Shown here: positions 1 through 8,114 of the stretch, piece by piece
How positions within the stretch are numbered: the first letter of the stretch is position 1
How the letters are laid out: every line of letters begins with the position of its first letter
Source of the DNA: an uncultured Eubacteriales bacterium
GTDB lineage: Bacteria > Bacillota > Clostridia > Oscillospirales > Oscillospiraceae
NCBI GenBank assembly: GCA_900548625.1
Contig: URLO01000015.1
Span: 1-38,168 of the forward strand
Direction: 5' to 3'
Length of the DNA: 38,168 nt
Translations under genes and position numbers: made by a program
Notes under the pieces: model-generated
What the model was told of the DNA's origin: nothing
The model's database searches: none
The model's input: only the letters and a program-made list of their open reading frames with translations

Positions 1-90
1 TTTGTCCGAGGTTCACGCCCCCGGACAAAACCGATTTACATTTTATTTCGCCGTGCGCGGCGAAACTCTACGAGGTTTTTGACAGTCTGA
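1..90. repeat. Structured intergenic repeat element, copy 1 (cut by window edge)
   Basis: This stretch is closely similar to 14550-14640. It holds a hairpin with arms at 1-8 and 22-30 (TTTGTCCG / CGGACAAAA). An 8-bp hairpin follows at 46-53 and 58-65 with loop TGCG, then the shared tail CTCTACGAGG plus a T run and GACAGTCTGA (66-90). The tail directly abuts the terminator hairpin that follows the mrp-like gene. The left part of the element lies outside the window. The function is unknown; the structure and the second copy are seen directly. Confidence 0.75.
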
Positions 91-130
91 ACGCCCCCAA
101 AGGCAAGTGAAATGCCTTTGGGGGCGTTTT
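90..130. terminator. Hairpin terminator next to the mrp-like gene
   Basis: A perfect stem of about 16 bp pairs 90-105 with 113-128 around loop AGTGAAA. A TTTT run follows on the plus strand (127-130). The hairpin lies just past the stop codon of the minus-strand mrp-like gene at 133. The U-tract suits plus-strand transcription better. On the minus strand the hairpin is followed directly by the repeat-element tail, not by a T run. Confidence 0.7.
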
Positions 131-132
131 CA

Positions 133-954
133 TTACGCTTTTTCGATCAGCGATGCGGCGGGCATGACCGCGCTGAGGTCTGCGTCTGCCATCCGGCCCT
201 CGTCGCACAGCTCCGCGATCCTCGGGTCAATGGGCATCCGCGCCAGCACCGGCAGCGAGTAGGACAGCGCCAGCTCGTCGAGCTTGCTCTTTCCAAAGAC
301 CTCGATGCGCTTGCCGCAGTCGGGACACGCAAGATAGCTGTAGTTCTCTACAAAGCCGTAGACGGGAACGTTCATCATCCGCGCCATGTTGACCGCCTTG
401 GAGACGATCATCGCGACAAGATCCTGCGGAGAGGTGACGATGATCACGCCGTCCACCGGCAGAGACTGGAACACCGTCAGCGGAACGTCGCCCGTTCCGG
501 GCGGCAGGTCGACGAACATATAGTCCACATCGCCCCAGCACACATCCGTCCAGAACTGCTTGACTGCGCCCGCAAGCACAGGGCCGCGCCAGACGACAGG
601 GTCTGTCTCGTTCGGCAGCAGCAGGTTCACGGACATGACCTTGATGCCCTCCTTGGTCACGGCAGGCAGGATGCCGTCCTCGCTTCCGAGCGCCTGCTCA
701 TGCAGACCGAACGCCTGCGGAATGGAGGGGCCGGTCACGTCGGCGTCGAGAATGGCGACCGAGTGGCCCAGCTTGCACATCGCCGCCGCCATCATCGACG
801 TGACGGTGGACTTGCCCACGCCGCCCTTGCCGGAGACGACCGCGATCACCTTTTTTACATTCGATTTCTTGTTGGGCTCCGCCAGAAGGCTCTCTGCCTT
901 GCGGTCGGAGCAGGTTTCACCGCAGCTGGAGCAGTTGCCGCTGCATTCACTCAT
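133..954 (-). CDS. Mrp/NBP35-family iron-sulfur cluster carrier ATPase
   Basis: A 273-residue cytosolic P-loop ATPase of the Mrp/ApbC/NBP35 family, known for assembling or carrying Fe-S clusters for apoproteins. A Cys-rich N-terminus (MSECSGNCSSCGETC) of the NBP35 type precedes the deviant Walker A motif GKGGVGKST near residue 45. The conserved DLPPGTGD segment and a CPDCGK pair, typical of the C-terminal cluster-binding site, are also present. The ATG at 954 is preferred over a GTG at 963, because AAAGGAG lies 8 nt upstream of the ATG. The gene has its own good promoter at 988-1016. An Fe-S carrier fits a genome that makes the Fe-S-rich Rnf complex, but that link is inference. Confidence 0.9.
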   Translation of the reverse strand: MSECSGNCSSCGETCSDRKAESLLAEPNKKSNVKKVIAVVSGKGGVGKSTVTSMMAAAMCKLGHSVAILDADVTGPSIPQAFGLHEQALGSEDGILPAVTKEGIKVMSVNLLLPNETDPVVWRGPVLAGAVKQFWTDVCWGDVDYMFVDLPPGTGDVPLTVFQSLPVDGVIIVTSPQDLVAMIVSKAVNMARMMNVPVYGFVENYSYLACPDCGKRIEVFGKSKLDELALSYSLPVLARMPIDPRIAELCDEGRMADADLSAVMPAASLIEKA

Positions 955-987
955 GGAAAACACTCCTTTGTGTTGTCATTGTCTGTT

Positions 988-1016
988 ATTGTACCCACGA
1001 ATGGCGGAAAAGTCAA
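988..1016 (-). promoter_or_regulatory. Sigma-A-type promoter for the mrp-like gene
   Basis: On the minus strand, TTGACT (1011-1016) is followed by a 17-nt spacer and TACAAT (988-993), each 5 of 6 to consensus. Transcription would start about 25-30 nt upstream of the 954 start codon. The spacer begins TTTCCGCC, as does that of the promoter at 12201-12229. Confidence 0.65.
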
Positions 1017-1036
1017 ACGTTCCCGGCAGACTCTTT

Positions 1037-1780
1037 TCAGAGCGCCGTGTGCGCCTTCCACCACGCCTTGACGAAGGCAAAGACCTCGCGCAGCTCGTAA
1101 TTGACCTTCAAAACCCATGGCCATGTGCTGCTCGTCAGACCGTAGGACGTCATGCCGAGCGTGCGGGCGATGTATTTTGCCCGCGTCATGTGGAAATCAC
1201 TCGTGATGATGAGGACGCTTTCGGTGTTCACACCGCGCTTTTCGGCAAGCTCTGCCGAGAAGATCAGATTTTCCCGCGTGTCTCTTGCCTGCGTCTCCTG
1301 CACGATGCGCTCGGGCGCGATGCCTTTTCTCTCAAGATACGCCGCCATGACCGAAGCCTCGGTCTGCGTTTCGTCGGGGCCCTGCCCGCCGGAGACAAAG
1401 ACGGTCGCCTCCGGGTGCTCTGTCATATATTCATACGCCCGCTCCAGACGCTTTTTGAGCGTCAGAGACGGCTCCGAGCCGTGTACCTGCGCACCCAGCA
1501 CGACCACAAATTCCGGCGCATTGTCCGGCATCGCATCATCTCTCCCCTGTATCACGATCAGCGCCATCGCCCCGAACACCACAGACATCGCAAGCGCTGT
1601 CAGCGCGATCAGCGCCGCGCTCCATCCTTTTCGCGCTTTCTTTCTCTTAAGCAGCCACAGCGCCGCCAGCACCGCCGCAAGAAGCAGCAGACATACGCCG
1701 GTCATGCCGATGTGATACGGAAGCACGATATGCACGATCCCAAGCACGGCAAAAAACGCCGCGAAATACAAAAGCGTCAT
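1037..1780 (-). CDS. YdcF/SanA-like DUF218 membrane protein
   Basis: A 247-residue protein. About 80 N-terminal residues form roughly three hydrophobic segments (residues 1-20, 26-42 and 52-75). A DUF218 domain follows, with VVLGAQV, a VSGGQG turn, an ETQA-x-DTREN stretch and ITSDFHMTRA, all hallmarks of the YdcF/SanA/ElyC family. Family members act at the cell envelope and bind nucleotide-like ligands in some cases; the exact substrate is unknown here. The start at 1780 is chosen because it overlaps the ABC-F stop codon as ATGA and has GGAGGG upstream. It is probably cotranscribed with the ABC-F gene. Confidence 0.8.
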   Translation of the reverse strand: MTLLYFAAFFAVLGIVHIVLPYHIGMTGVCLLLLAAVLAALWLLKRKKARKGWSAALIALTALAMSVVFGAMALIVIQGRDDAMPDNAPEFVVVLGAQVHGSEPSLTLKKRLERAYEYMTEHPEATVFVSGGQGPDETQTEASVMAAYLERKGIAPERIVQETQARDTRENLIFSAELAEKRGVNTESVLIITSDFHMTRAKYIARTLGMTSYGLTSSTWPWVLKVNYELREVFAFVKAWWKAHTAL

Positions 1781-3660
1781 GCTCCGCCCTCCAGTTTCAT
1801 GGACAATGTCTCCCACCGCTCCATCATCTCGGCATAGGACGCTTCCTGCGTCTCACGCTCCGCCATCAGGCGCGCAAGCTCCTGATAATCGGACGCCGCA
1901 GCCTCGATTTTGCAGTCATATTCGTGCAGGAGCGCCTCCTGCTTTTCGATCTCGCGCTCCACGGCGCGCACCTGTTTTTCAAGGTTTTTGTCCGGATTGA
2001 TCGGTTTTTCTTTCTTTTCGCGTTTTTCCTTCGCTGCCGGAGCCGCCGCCTGAATGCGCTCGAACGAGCGGATGGAGCGGTATTTCTCATATCCGCAGGG
2101 ATAATCGCGGATATGCCCGCTTTCAAGCTCCCAGATGCGCGTTGCGAACTTGTTGACAAAATAGCGGTCGTGCGAGACGAAGATCAGCGCGCCCTCATAC
2201 TCCTCCAGCGCGTCCTCGACCCACTCGCGCGAGGCGATGTCGAGGTGGTTTGTCGGCTCGTCGAGAATGAGCAGGTTGATGCTCTCGTCCATCAGCATAC
2301 ACAGCCGGAGTCGGCTCTGCTCCCCGCCGGAGAGCTTGCCGACGGTCTTGTACACGTCGTCGCCCTCGAACAAGAACGCGCCCAGCCGGCCGCGCGCCGT
2401 CTGTACCGAGCAGTTTTTTTCATACAGCATCGTGTCCAGAAGCGTCCGCTCCGGATGGTCGAAGTGGATGACCTGCGGCAGATATGCCCACTTGACCGAG
2501 GGGCCGAATTTGATCTTGCCCTCGCCGGTCTCCTCGCCGAGGAGCATCTTCAAAAACGTGGTCTTTCCGGTGCCGTTGTCGCCGAGGAGCGCCACACGCT
2601 CGCCGCCGCCCATCTCCAGCTCGACGTCGGAAAACAGCGTTCTTCCATCGAACGTCTTTGAGAGATTCTTGATCGACAGCACCTCGTCGCCGAAAAAGTC
2701 GCGCTGGTTGAAGCGTGCGCGCATGGTCTTGTCCTTTGTCGGCCTGTCCGTTTTCTCAATGCGCTCCATGCGGTGCTGAATGGACATCGCGCGGCGATAG
2801 AGCGTGCGGTTGTTGATGCCCCAGCCCTTCATGCGCTCAAGCGTAAAGCCGAGCTGACCGAGCTTGGCTTGTTCCTTTTCGTATTGCTTGAGCTGAAGCT
2901 CAAAGCGCGCCTGCTTCTCCTGGACATAGAACGAGTAGTTGCCGCTGTAGAACTCGGCCTTGCCGTCGTGGATCTCCACGATGCGGCTGACCACGCGGTC
3001 AAGAAAATAGCGGTCGTGCGAGATGGTCAGGACGGTGCCCTTGAATTTCTCGATGTAATCCTCGAGCCATTCCACGCTGTTCATGTCGAGGTGGTTCGTT
3101 GGCTCGTCAAGCAGCAGGATCTCGGTCTTTTCCAGCAGCAGCCGCGCCAGATTCACACGCGTTTTCTCACCGCCGGAAAGGCTCGCAAACGCCTGGCCGC
3201 GCTGCGCGGCCGTGATGGCAAGGCCGTTGCAGATCTTGTCCGTCTCCGTGTCCGTGTCATAGCCGCCGCCCGCCGTGTAGCGGTTGAGCAGCTCGTCATA
3301 GCGCTGCAAAACGTCCTGCGGCGTGTGGTCGGTCATCCGCGCCTCCAGCGCCTGCATCTGCTCCTTGATGCATTCGAGCTGGCGGAAGGCCGTGCGCAGC
3401 ACGTCCTCCACGGTATATCCCTCCGGATAGACGGGGATCTGCGAAATGAGCCCGACCTTCTTCCCTGCCGCGAAGGCGATCTCGCCGGAGTTGTAGTCCA
3501 GCTCGCCCGTCAGGATCTTAAACAGCGTGGTCTTTCCCGCGCCGTTTTTCCCGAGCAGGCCGACGCGCTCGCCCGCCTGCACGTCAAAGGAAATGCCGTC
3601 GAGCACGTTTCGCTCCGAATCGAAGCTCTTTACCAAATCTTTGACAGAAATATCGATCAT
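1777..3660 (-). CDS. ABC-F family ATPase (ribosome-associated type)
   Basis: A 627-residue soluble protein with two ABC ATPase domains and no membrane domain. The Walker A motifs are GKNGAGKTT and GDNGTGKTT. The signatures are LSGGEKTR and LSGGEQSR, and both Walker B motifs lead into LDEPTNHLD. The interdomain linker contains the FYSGNYSFY stretch, and the C-terminus is a charged coiled coil of about 80 residues. ABC-F proteins act on the ribosome, as translation factors or in antibiotic protection; the subtype cannot be assigned. An open frame extends 67 codons upstream through a repeat, but the ATG at 3660 follows GAGGAAA at good spacing and begins the conserved domain (MIDISVKDLV). Confidence 0.9.
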   Translation of the reverse strand: MIDISVKDLVKSFDSERNVLDGISFDVQAGERVGLLGKNGAGKTTLFKILTGELDYNSGEIAFAAGKKVGLISQIPVYPEGYTVEDVLRTAFRQLECIKEQMQALEARMTDHTPQDVLQRYDELLNRYTAGGGYDTDTETDKICNGLAITAAQRGQAFASLSGGEKTRVNLARLLLEKTEILLLDEPTNHLDMNSVEWLEDYIEKFKGTVLTISHDRYFLDRVVSRIVEIHDGKAEFYSGNYSFYVQEKQARFELQLKQYEKEQAKLGQLGFTLERMKGWGINNRTLYRRAMSIQHRMERIEKTDRPTKDKTMRARFNQRDFFGDEVLSIKNLSKTFDGRTLFSDVELEMGGGERVALLGDNGTGKTTFLKMLLGEETGEGKIKFGPSVKWAYLPQVIHFDHPERTLLDTMLYEKNCSVQTARGRLGAFLFEGDDVYKTVGKLSGGEQSRLRLCMLMDESINLLILDEPTNHLDIASREWVEDALEEYEGALIFVSHDRYFVNKFATRIWELESGHIRDYPCGYEKYRSIRSFERIQAAAPAAKEKREKKEKPINPDKNLEKQVRAVEREIEKQEALLHEYDCKIEAAASDYQELARLMAERETQEASYAEMMERWETLSMKLEGGA

Positions 3661-3758
3661 GCCTGTTTCCTCTATGTGTCCGCCTTCTTTACCTGACTGG
3701 TATCTCTGGCGGTGATAATTCGTTATCTGGTTCCTGTTCACAGCGCTGCAAATCCACG

Positions 3759-3802
3759 CTTCAAGCCCGCGCAACGCAGTTACGGCGGAAAGATCCGGCG
3801 CG
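3759..3802 (-). repeat. 97-bp-spaced direct repeat, unit 1
   Basis: These 44 nt match 3856-3900 except for one C/T change and one inserted A. The two copies start 97 nt apart and are separated by 53 nt of different sequence. This copy lies between the RNase M5-like gene and the ABC-F gene and carries a relic of the RNase gene end (its coding strand reads GCCGGATCTTTCCGCCGTAA). Confidence 0.85.
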
Positions 3803-3855
3803 CCGAGAGATTTTCCGTCAGAACAAGGCGTGCGGGCGCAGACGTACCGTGTGTA

Positions 3856-3900
3856 CTTCAAGCCCGCGCAACGCAGTTATGGCGGAAAAGATCCGGCGCG
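3856..3900 (-). repeat. 97-bp-spaced direct repeat, unit 2 (overlaps a gene end)
   Basis: This is the second copy of the repeat at 3759-3802. It covers the stop codon (3877-3879) and the last seven codons (RAGSFPP) of the RNase M5-like gene, so that terminus is repeat-derived or the repeat arose from it. Confidence 0.85.
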
Positions 3901-4470
3901 GGTGAGGAACTCCTCGCGGGTGAACAGTAAGTTAATCGCCTGTATGAACGCATTCGCGCTCAAATGCTCGGGCAGGCCCATTTCACGTTGGAGGGCTCTG
4001 CGGCGGATGGTGCTGTCCGGTCTGCCGCTGAAGCCGAGGGAGTAGAGGTCGGCTTTTGTGACCGGCTCGGAGGAGGATGAGCGGCTTTCGCCGTCGAGCT
4101 CCGCGCCGGCGTTGCGGAGCGCCTGGAGGATGATTTCGGGGCGCATACCCTCCACGCCGAGCTTGCCCTCTTTTCCGGGGGAGGATTTGCGTTTCTCCTT
4201 GCCGTAGACATCGGGGATGTAGGCGTGGAGGATGTTTTCGCCGCTCAGGGCGTTTTTGAGATAGTTGCGAATGAGAAAGCCGGCGCTGTCGGAGTCTGTC
4301 AGGATGACAAGGCCGCGTTTGCGCGCGGCAGCGCGCAGGAGGGCAAGCTGTTCGGCATCGGTCATGATGCCAAAGCCGCGCGTCTCGAAGATCGGGGCGT
4401 CGATGATCTGACGGAGGGTGTTGATGTCGTAGCGGCCCTCTACGACCACGGCCTGTTTGAGTTTAACCAC
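3877..4470 (-). CDS. rnmV: Ribonuclease M5-like Toprim protein (5S rRNA maturation)
   Basis: A 197-residue protein. The N-terminal Toprim domain has VVVEGRYD with the catalytic Glu and ILTDSDSAGF with the metal-binding Asp pair. A DUF4093-like C-terminal part carries the LYSLGFSG and REMGLPEHLSANAF segments. RNase M5 trims the 5S rRNA precursor in Firmicutes. The GTG at 4470 is the likely start: AGGAGG lies 6 nt upstream, and it overlaps the holA stop by 8 nt. A TTG at 4488 lies upstream of that ribosome binding site. The last seven residues, RAGSFPP, fall inside a direct repeat, so the C-terminus may be altered from the ancestral form. Confidence 0.85.
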   Translation of the reverse strand: MVKLKQAVVVEGRYDINTLRQIIDAPIFETRGFGIMTDAEQLALLRAAARKRGLVILTDSDSAGFLIRNYLKNALSGENILHAYIPDVYGKEKRKSSPGKEGKLGVEGMRPEIILQALRNAGAELDGESRSSSSEPVTKADLYSLGFSGRPDSTIRRRALQREMGLPEHLSANAFIQAINLLFTREEFLTRAGSFPP

Positions 4471-5515
4471 GGCGCGCCTCCTGTGCAAGCTCCACGATCA
4501 GAAGCTCCAGAAGCCGCTCCGGGTCGTCAAAGCTCGTTTTCATGCGCACGTCGGTTTGCAGGCACAGCTCCACCGCACGGCGGCAGAAGTTTTCGGAGGC
4601 TCGGCGCGCCGCCGTCATGGTGAGGCCTGCCGGATAGCTTTTGAGGCCTGTCAGCTCCATGAGCGTATCCTGCCCCTTGCCGCAGGCCATGATGGTTTTT
4701 GCATAGTGCAGTCTTCGCATCTGCGAGCCGATCGCGCCGAGGATCAGGCTGCAATCCTCCTGCATGGCAAACAGCTCGCGCATACCGGAAAGCGCCCGCT
4801 CATACTCGCCGCCAGCCAGCGCGTTTGAAATGTCAAACGTGCGCGCCTTGAGCGCGGGCGTAACCACGGCGTCAATGTCGCTTTTGGCGACGGCGGGCGT
4901 GGTGCAGTAGGAGGCGACCTTCCGGATCTCCGGCCCGAGCGTCGTCATCATGCCGTCGGTAATGAAGATCAGATAGCGGCACAGCTCGTCCGAGATGTCC
5001 TTTCCGGCGGCACGGAAATGCCGCGCGATCCACGCGGCAAGCTCCCGCTCGCTCTGACGCTTGAACTCGACGATGCAGGCGTTCTTTTTGACGGCCTCGG
5101 CGAGCTTTTTCATGGTGCCGTTGATTTTGAACTCCACCGTATCGTAGATGAACACCACGCAGCAATAGTCGGGGATGTCGGAAAGGAGCCCCGTGTACTG
5201 CGTCCGCTGCGCCTCGGGGAGCTTGAACAGATCGACGTCGTCCACGCGGATAAACGTCCGCTCCGCCATCATGGGCATTGCCTCAAGCGCCTCGGAAAAG
5301 GACTCGGGCGTCAGCGTTTCGGCGCTGAAGCGGTGCTCGTTGAACGCGCCCGCCGGCCCTCCGGTGAGCTTTCCCGTCAGCAGGCGCAGATAGTGCTCCC
5401 GCAGATACGCTTCCTCGCCGCAGAAAATATAGAAATTTTGAAATTCTCCGTTTTTGAGGTCTGCTTTCAGTCTCTGAAAGCCCTCATCCGGAGTCTTTGC
5501 CGTTTGTTTTGCCAT
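4463..5515 (-). CDS. holA: DNA polymerase III subunit delta
   Basis: A 350-residue clamp-loader delta subunit. It opens the beta clamp together with delta-prime and the DnaX product. Diagnostic segments are the FYIFCGEEAYLREHYL start, the LEAMPMMAERTFIRVDDV strand (vestigial AAA+ fold) and the C-terminal helical domain with AMQEDCSLILGAIGSQMRRL. The start is set at MAKQTAKTP (5515), because the upstream frame lies inside comEC and is low-complexity Arg-rich. The gene overlaps the 3' end of comEC by 32 nt. A comEC-holA order is common in Firmicutes. Confidence 0.93.
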   Translation of the reverse strand: MAKQTAKTPDEGFQRLKADLKNGEFQNFYIFCGEEAYLREHYLRLLTGKLTGGPAGAFNEHRFSAETLTPESFSEALEAMPMMAERTFIRVDDVDLFKLPEAQRTQYTGLLSDIPDYCCVVFIYDTVEFKINGTMKKLAEAVKKNACIVEFKRQSERELAAWIARHFRAAGKDISDELCRYLIFITDGMMTTLGPEIRKVASYCTTPAVAKSDIDAVVTPALKARTFDISNALAGGEYERALSGMRELFAMQEDCSLILGAIGSQMRRLHYAKTIMACGKGQDTLMELTGLKSYPAGLTMTAARRASENFCRRAVELCLQTDVRMKTSFDDPERLLELLIVELAQEARRG

Positions 5516-7790
5516 GTCTCGGCCCTCTGATCGTGATCGTTCCGCACATGTCGGTGCGGTAAACCTCCGCGCCCGCCGCCTCGATGCGTGCGAGCGTCTG
5601 CGGCGACGGATGGCCATAGGCGTTGTCCTCGCCTACGGAGATGAGCACCGTCTGCGGCCGGACACCGGAAAGCAGCGCAAGGCTTGTCGAGGTCCTCGCG
5701 CCGTGGTGGCCCGCGACCAGCAGCTCCGCCTGCGGGATGTCCTTCTCCGTCAGAAGCCGAAGCTCGGTCTTTGCCGTCATGTCGCCGGTGATTAGCATAT
5801 CATATTCTCCCGCCGATGCCAAGACGGAGATTCCGGAATCGTTGCTGTCTTTGTCGGAAAGCGGTGCAAAAACGCGAAGCTCGCCGCCGTCAAAGCTGAG
5901 CAGCAGATCCTCGTCCACGAAAATGACCTCCGTGCCGCGCTCGGCGGCCTTGGCAAGGATCGTTTCCTTCAAATCGGAAGCCTCGACGCCGCGCGGAAGA
6001 AGCACGCGCTCCACCCGCTGCCGCTCTATGAGCTGTGCGGCGCCGCCGGCGTGGTCTGCATCATAGTGCGTCAGGATCAGCGCCTCAATGCGGTACTCGC
6101 CATAGCTTTGCAGGTAGCGCGCTGCGTCCTCGCCCGCGTTCCATGTGCTGCCGCCGCAGTCGATCACCGCCGTCCATGTCCCGCGCTGATAGACAAGGCA
6201 CTGTCCCTGCCCGACATCCAGCGCTGTGAACGTAAAGTACGGCAGGTGAAACTGCGCATACGCGCAGACAAGCGCCGCGCAGAGCGCTGCGGCAAGGCTG
6301 GCCGCCGTCACAGAAAAGCGCGGCCGCACCGGCGAAAGCGCGTAAAACAAAATCGCGCCGTACAGCAGGACGCACCATGCCGTCATATAGAAATTCTCCG
6401 GATAGATCGCCGCACACGGGAGCTTGGAAAAGCCGCGCGCACTCAAAAGCACATACCGCACGAGCCAGCTCAGGAGCCACGCCGGGCCGTATGCCGCGCC
6501 CGTCCAGACGAGCGCCAGAAGCGCGATGAGCATTCCCACCGTGAAAATCAGCGACACCGCCCACAGCGTCAGCATGTTGACAAGCGGCGCGACCAGAGAG
6601 ACCGTTCCGAAATAGTATGCCGAAAGCGGCAGCGCGAACGTCATCGATGCGGCGGAGCAGCTGACAGACGAGACAAGCACCGCCGCAAGCTGCCCTCCGA
6701 TGCCGCCGCGGCGCAAACATGCGCGCAGCGCCCGTCTCTCCGCCAGAGCGCGATAGAGCCTGCCTGCAAAGAGCAGGATTCCGGCTGCCGACGCAAATGA
6801 GAGCTGAAAGCCGACGTCCAGAAGCGTCCATGGATTGACGAGCAGCAGAAACAGCCCCGCCGCACTGAGCGAGGTGATCGGGTCATCCTCCCTCTGAACG
6901 AGCGGCGCGAGCAGCAGCAGCGTCTGCATGACGCCCGCGCGGACGGCGGAGGCCGGCGCGCCGGTCATCAAAACGAAAAATACGATGGTCGGAACGCCGA
7001 TCGCCGCGGAAAGCCTCCGGCGGCTGCCGCAGAGCTGCATGACCATTCCAAGCAGGATGGAGACATGCATACCCGAAACGGCGACCGTATGATAGATGCC
7101 CGCGATGGAAAGCTCATTGCGCGTCTGCATGTCGAGCCCGCCCCGGCCGCCGGTCAGAAGCGCCGAAAGAAAGCCCGCCGTGTCCGCATCAAAGACCGTG
7201 TTGATCTTTTGCCGCAAACGCATCGAAAAACATGCAGGCCAGAACCGCACGCCCGGATGCGCCGGGTGCGTCACCGCGGCGCCCGTGCCGGCACTCAGCC
7301 GGAACCAGACGCCATGCGACTGGCTGTAGCGATCGGAGGCCTTCTTGGACCGCGCATCCACAAGGCGCAGCTTTGCCGTGCAGGAAATGCAGTCGCCGGG
7401 GCAGATCTCCTCCGCGCTCTCACGCAGATAGAGCGTGCAGGAAAGCCGCCTTCCTTCCAGCGGAAGCTCGACCGGAACGGCTGCGCCGTAGGGCGTCTTG
7501 GACGGCGCAGCCAGCGCCGTCACGGTCACGGGCAATCTTTCCCCGTCATGGCGTGCCGCGCGCCCGAGGAACACCGCGCGGTAGCCCGCGCACCACAAAA
7601 GCCCGACGCAAAGGCCCAGAAGAAAGATGCGCGCTGCCCGAAGCCGCCGGTCGCGCAAAAGCAGGAAGGCCCCTGCCAGCGCACCCGTCACAGCCGCGGT
7701 GATCAGCGCTGCCGCCGCATTTCCAAGCAATATGAACCCGGCTGCCGCCAGCGCAAACGCAGCCGCAAAAATCCCCAATCTGCGCATCAT
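5484..7790 (-). CDS. comEC: ComEC/Rec2 DNA uptake channel
   Basis: A full-length protein of 768 residues. It has N-terminal hydrophobic segments and an OB-like exterior domain, then the polytopic Competence domain (MHVSILLGMVMQL and further membrane helices). A C-terminal metallo-beta-lactamase-like domain carries LDVGQGQ and the metal motif THYDADHAGG, with later AGHHGA and HPSPQT. ComEC carries single-stranded DNA across the cytoplasmic membrane in transformation. AGGAG precedes tandem ATG codons at 7790 and 7787, so either could be used. The start overlaps the stop of a small XRE regulator. DprA is also encoded in this window, but no ComEA or pilus gene is. Confidence 0.93.
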   Translation of the reverse strand: MMRRLGIFAAAFALAAAGFILLGNAAAALITAAVTGALAGAFLLLRDRRLRAARIFLLGLCVGLLWCAGYRAVFLGRAARHDGERLPVTVTALAAPSKTPYGAAVPVELPLEGRRLSCTLYLRESAEEICPGDCISCTAKLRLVDARSKKASDRYSQSHGVWFRLSAGTGAAVTHPAHPGVRFWPACFSMRLRQKINTVFDADTAGFLSALLTGGRGGLDMQTRNELSIAGIYHTVAVSGMHVSILLGMVMQLCGSRRRLSAAIGVPTIVFFVLMTGAPASAVRAGVMQTLLLLAPLVQREDDPITSLSAAGLFLLLVNPWTLLDVGFQLSFASAAGILLFAGRLYRALAERRALRACLRRGGIGGQLAAVLVSSVSCSAASMTFALPLSAYYFGTVSLVAPLVNMLTLWAVSLIFTVGMLIALLALVWTGAAYGPAWLLSWLVRYVLLSARGFSKLPCAAIYPENFYMTAWCVLLYGAILFYALSPVRPRFSVTAASLAAALCAALVCAYAQFHLPYFTFTALDVGQGQCLVYQRGTWTAVIDCGGSTWNAGEDAARYLQSYGEYRIEALILTHYDADHAGGAAQLIERQRVERVLLPRGVEASDLKETILAKAAERGTEVIFVDEDLLLSFDGGELRVFAPLSDKDSNDSGISVLASAGEYDMLITGDMTAKTELRLLTEKDIPQAELLVAGHHGARTSTSLALLSGVRPQTVLISVGEDNAYGHPSPQTLARIEAAGAEVYRTDMCGTITIRGPRHGKTNGKDSG

Positions 7791-7990
7791 GCCTGCTCCT
7801 TCAGCCCAAGCAGATAATCTGTCGATACGCCGTAGTACTCCGCCAGACGGATCAGCGCCCAGACCGGGATCTCCCGCTCGCCCAGCTCATACCGGCGGTA
7901 AACGCTTCTTTGCATGTGCAGGAAGTCTGCGATCTCCTGCTGCGTCTTGTCATTGTCCTCGCGAAGGTCACGGATCCTCTGAAAATACAT
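7787..7990 (-). CDS. Small XRE/Cro-C1-type HTH regulator
   Basis: A 67-residue single-domain regulator with the HTH_3 pattern: MYFQRIRDLREDNDKTQQEI, FLHMQRSVYRRYELGEREIP, then LIRLAEYYGVSTDYLLGL. It should bind DNA as a dimer. The start is the ATG at 7990, with a G-rich ribosome binding site (GGGGTGAG). An upstream GTG-type extension to 8020 lacks the family start. The stop overlaps the comEC start, so the two are translationally coupled. A 13-bp perfect inverted repeat lies about 50 nt upstream (8039-8068) and could be its own operator. Control of comEC by this protein is inference. Confidence 0.85.
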   Translation of the reverse strand: MYFQRIRDLREDNDKTQQEIADFLHMQRSVYRRYELGEREIPVWALIRLAEYYGVSTDYLLGLKEQA

Positions 7991-8038
7991 GCGCTCACCC
8001 CCCAGAAAGAACGATACCATACAGCGTCATCGTGCCGC

Positions 8039-8068
8039 GTGGAATGATGCCAAACGGCATCATTCCAC
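8039..8068. promoter_or_regulatory. Perfect inverted repeat, candidate XRE operator
   Basis: The arms GTGGAATGATGCC and GGCATCATTCCAC are perfectly complementary over 13 bp with a 4-nt centre (AAAC). The repeat sits upstream of the XRE-comEC genes. No long T run follows on either strand, so it is a poor terminator. A weak -35-like TTCCAC on the minus strand overlaps the inner arm, which would suit a repressor site. Confidence 0.4.
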
Positions 8069-8073
8069 CATAA

Positions 8074-8106
8074 GCAAAAGCGCCTGCTGCGCAGGCGCTT
8101 TTGTGA
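8074..8106 (-). terminator. Terminator after the acidic-tail protein gene
   Basis: An 11-bp GC-rich hairpin core (AAAAGCGCCTG / CAGGCGCTTTT) with a short loop at about 8076-8102 lies 10 nt past the stop codon at 8115. On the minus strand its descending arm ends CTTTTGCTT, a short U-tract. Confidence 0.7.
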
Positions 8107-8114
8107 TTTTGTGT

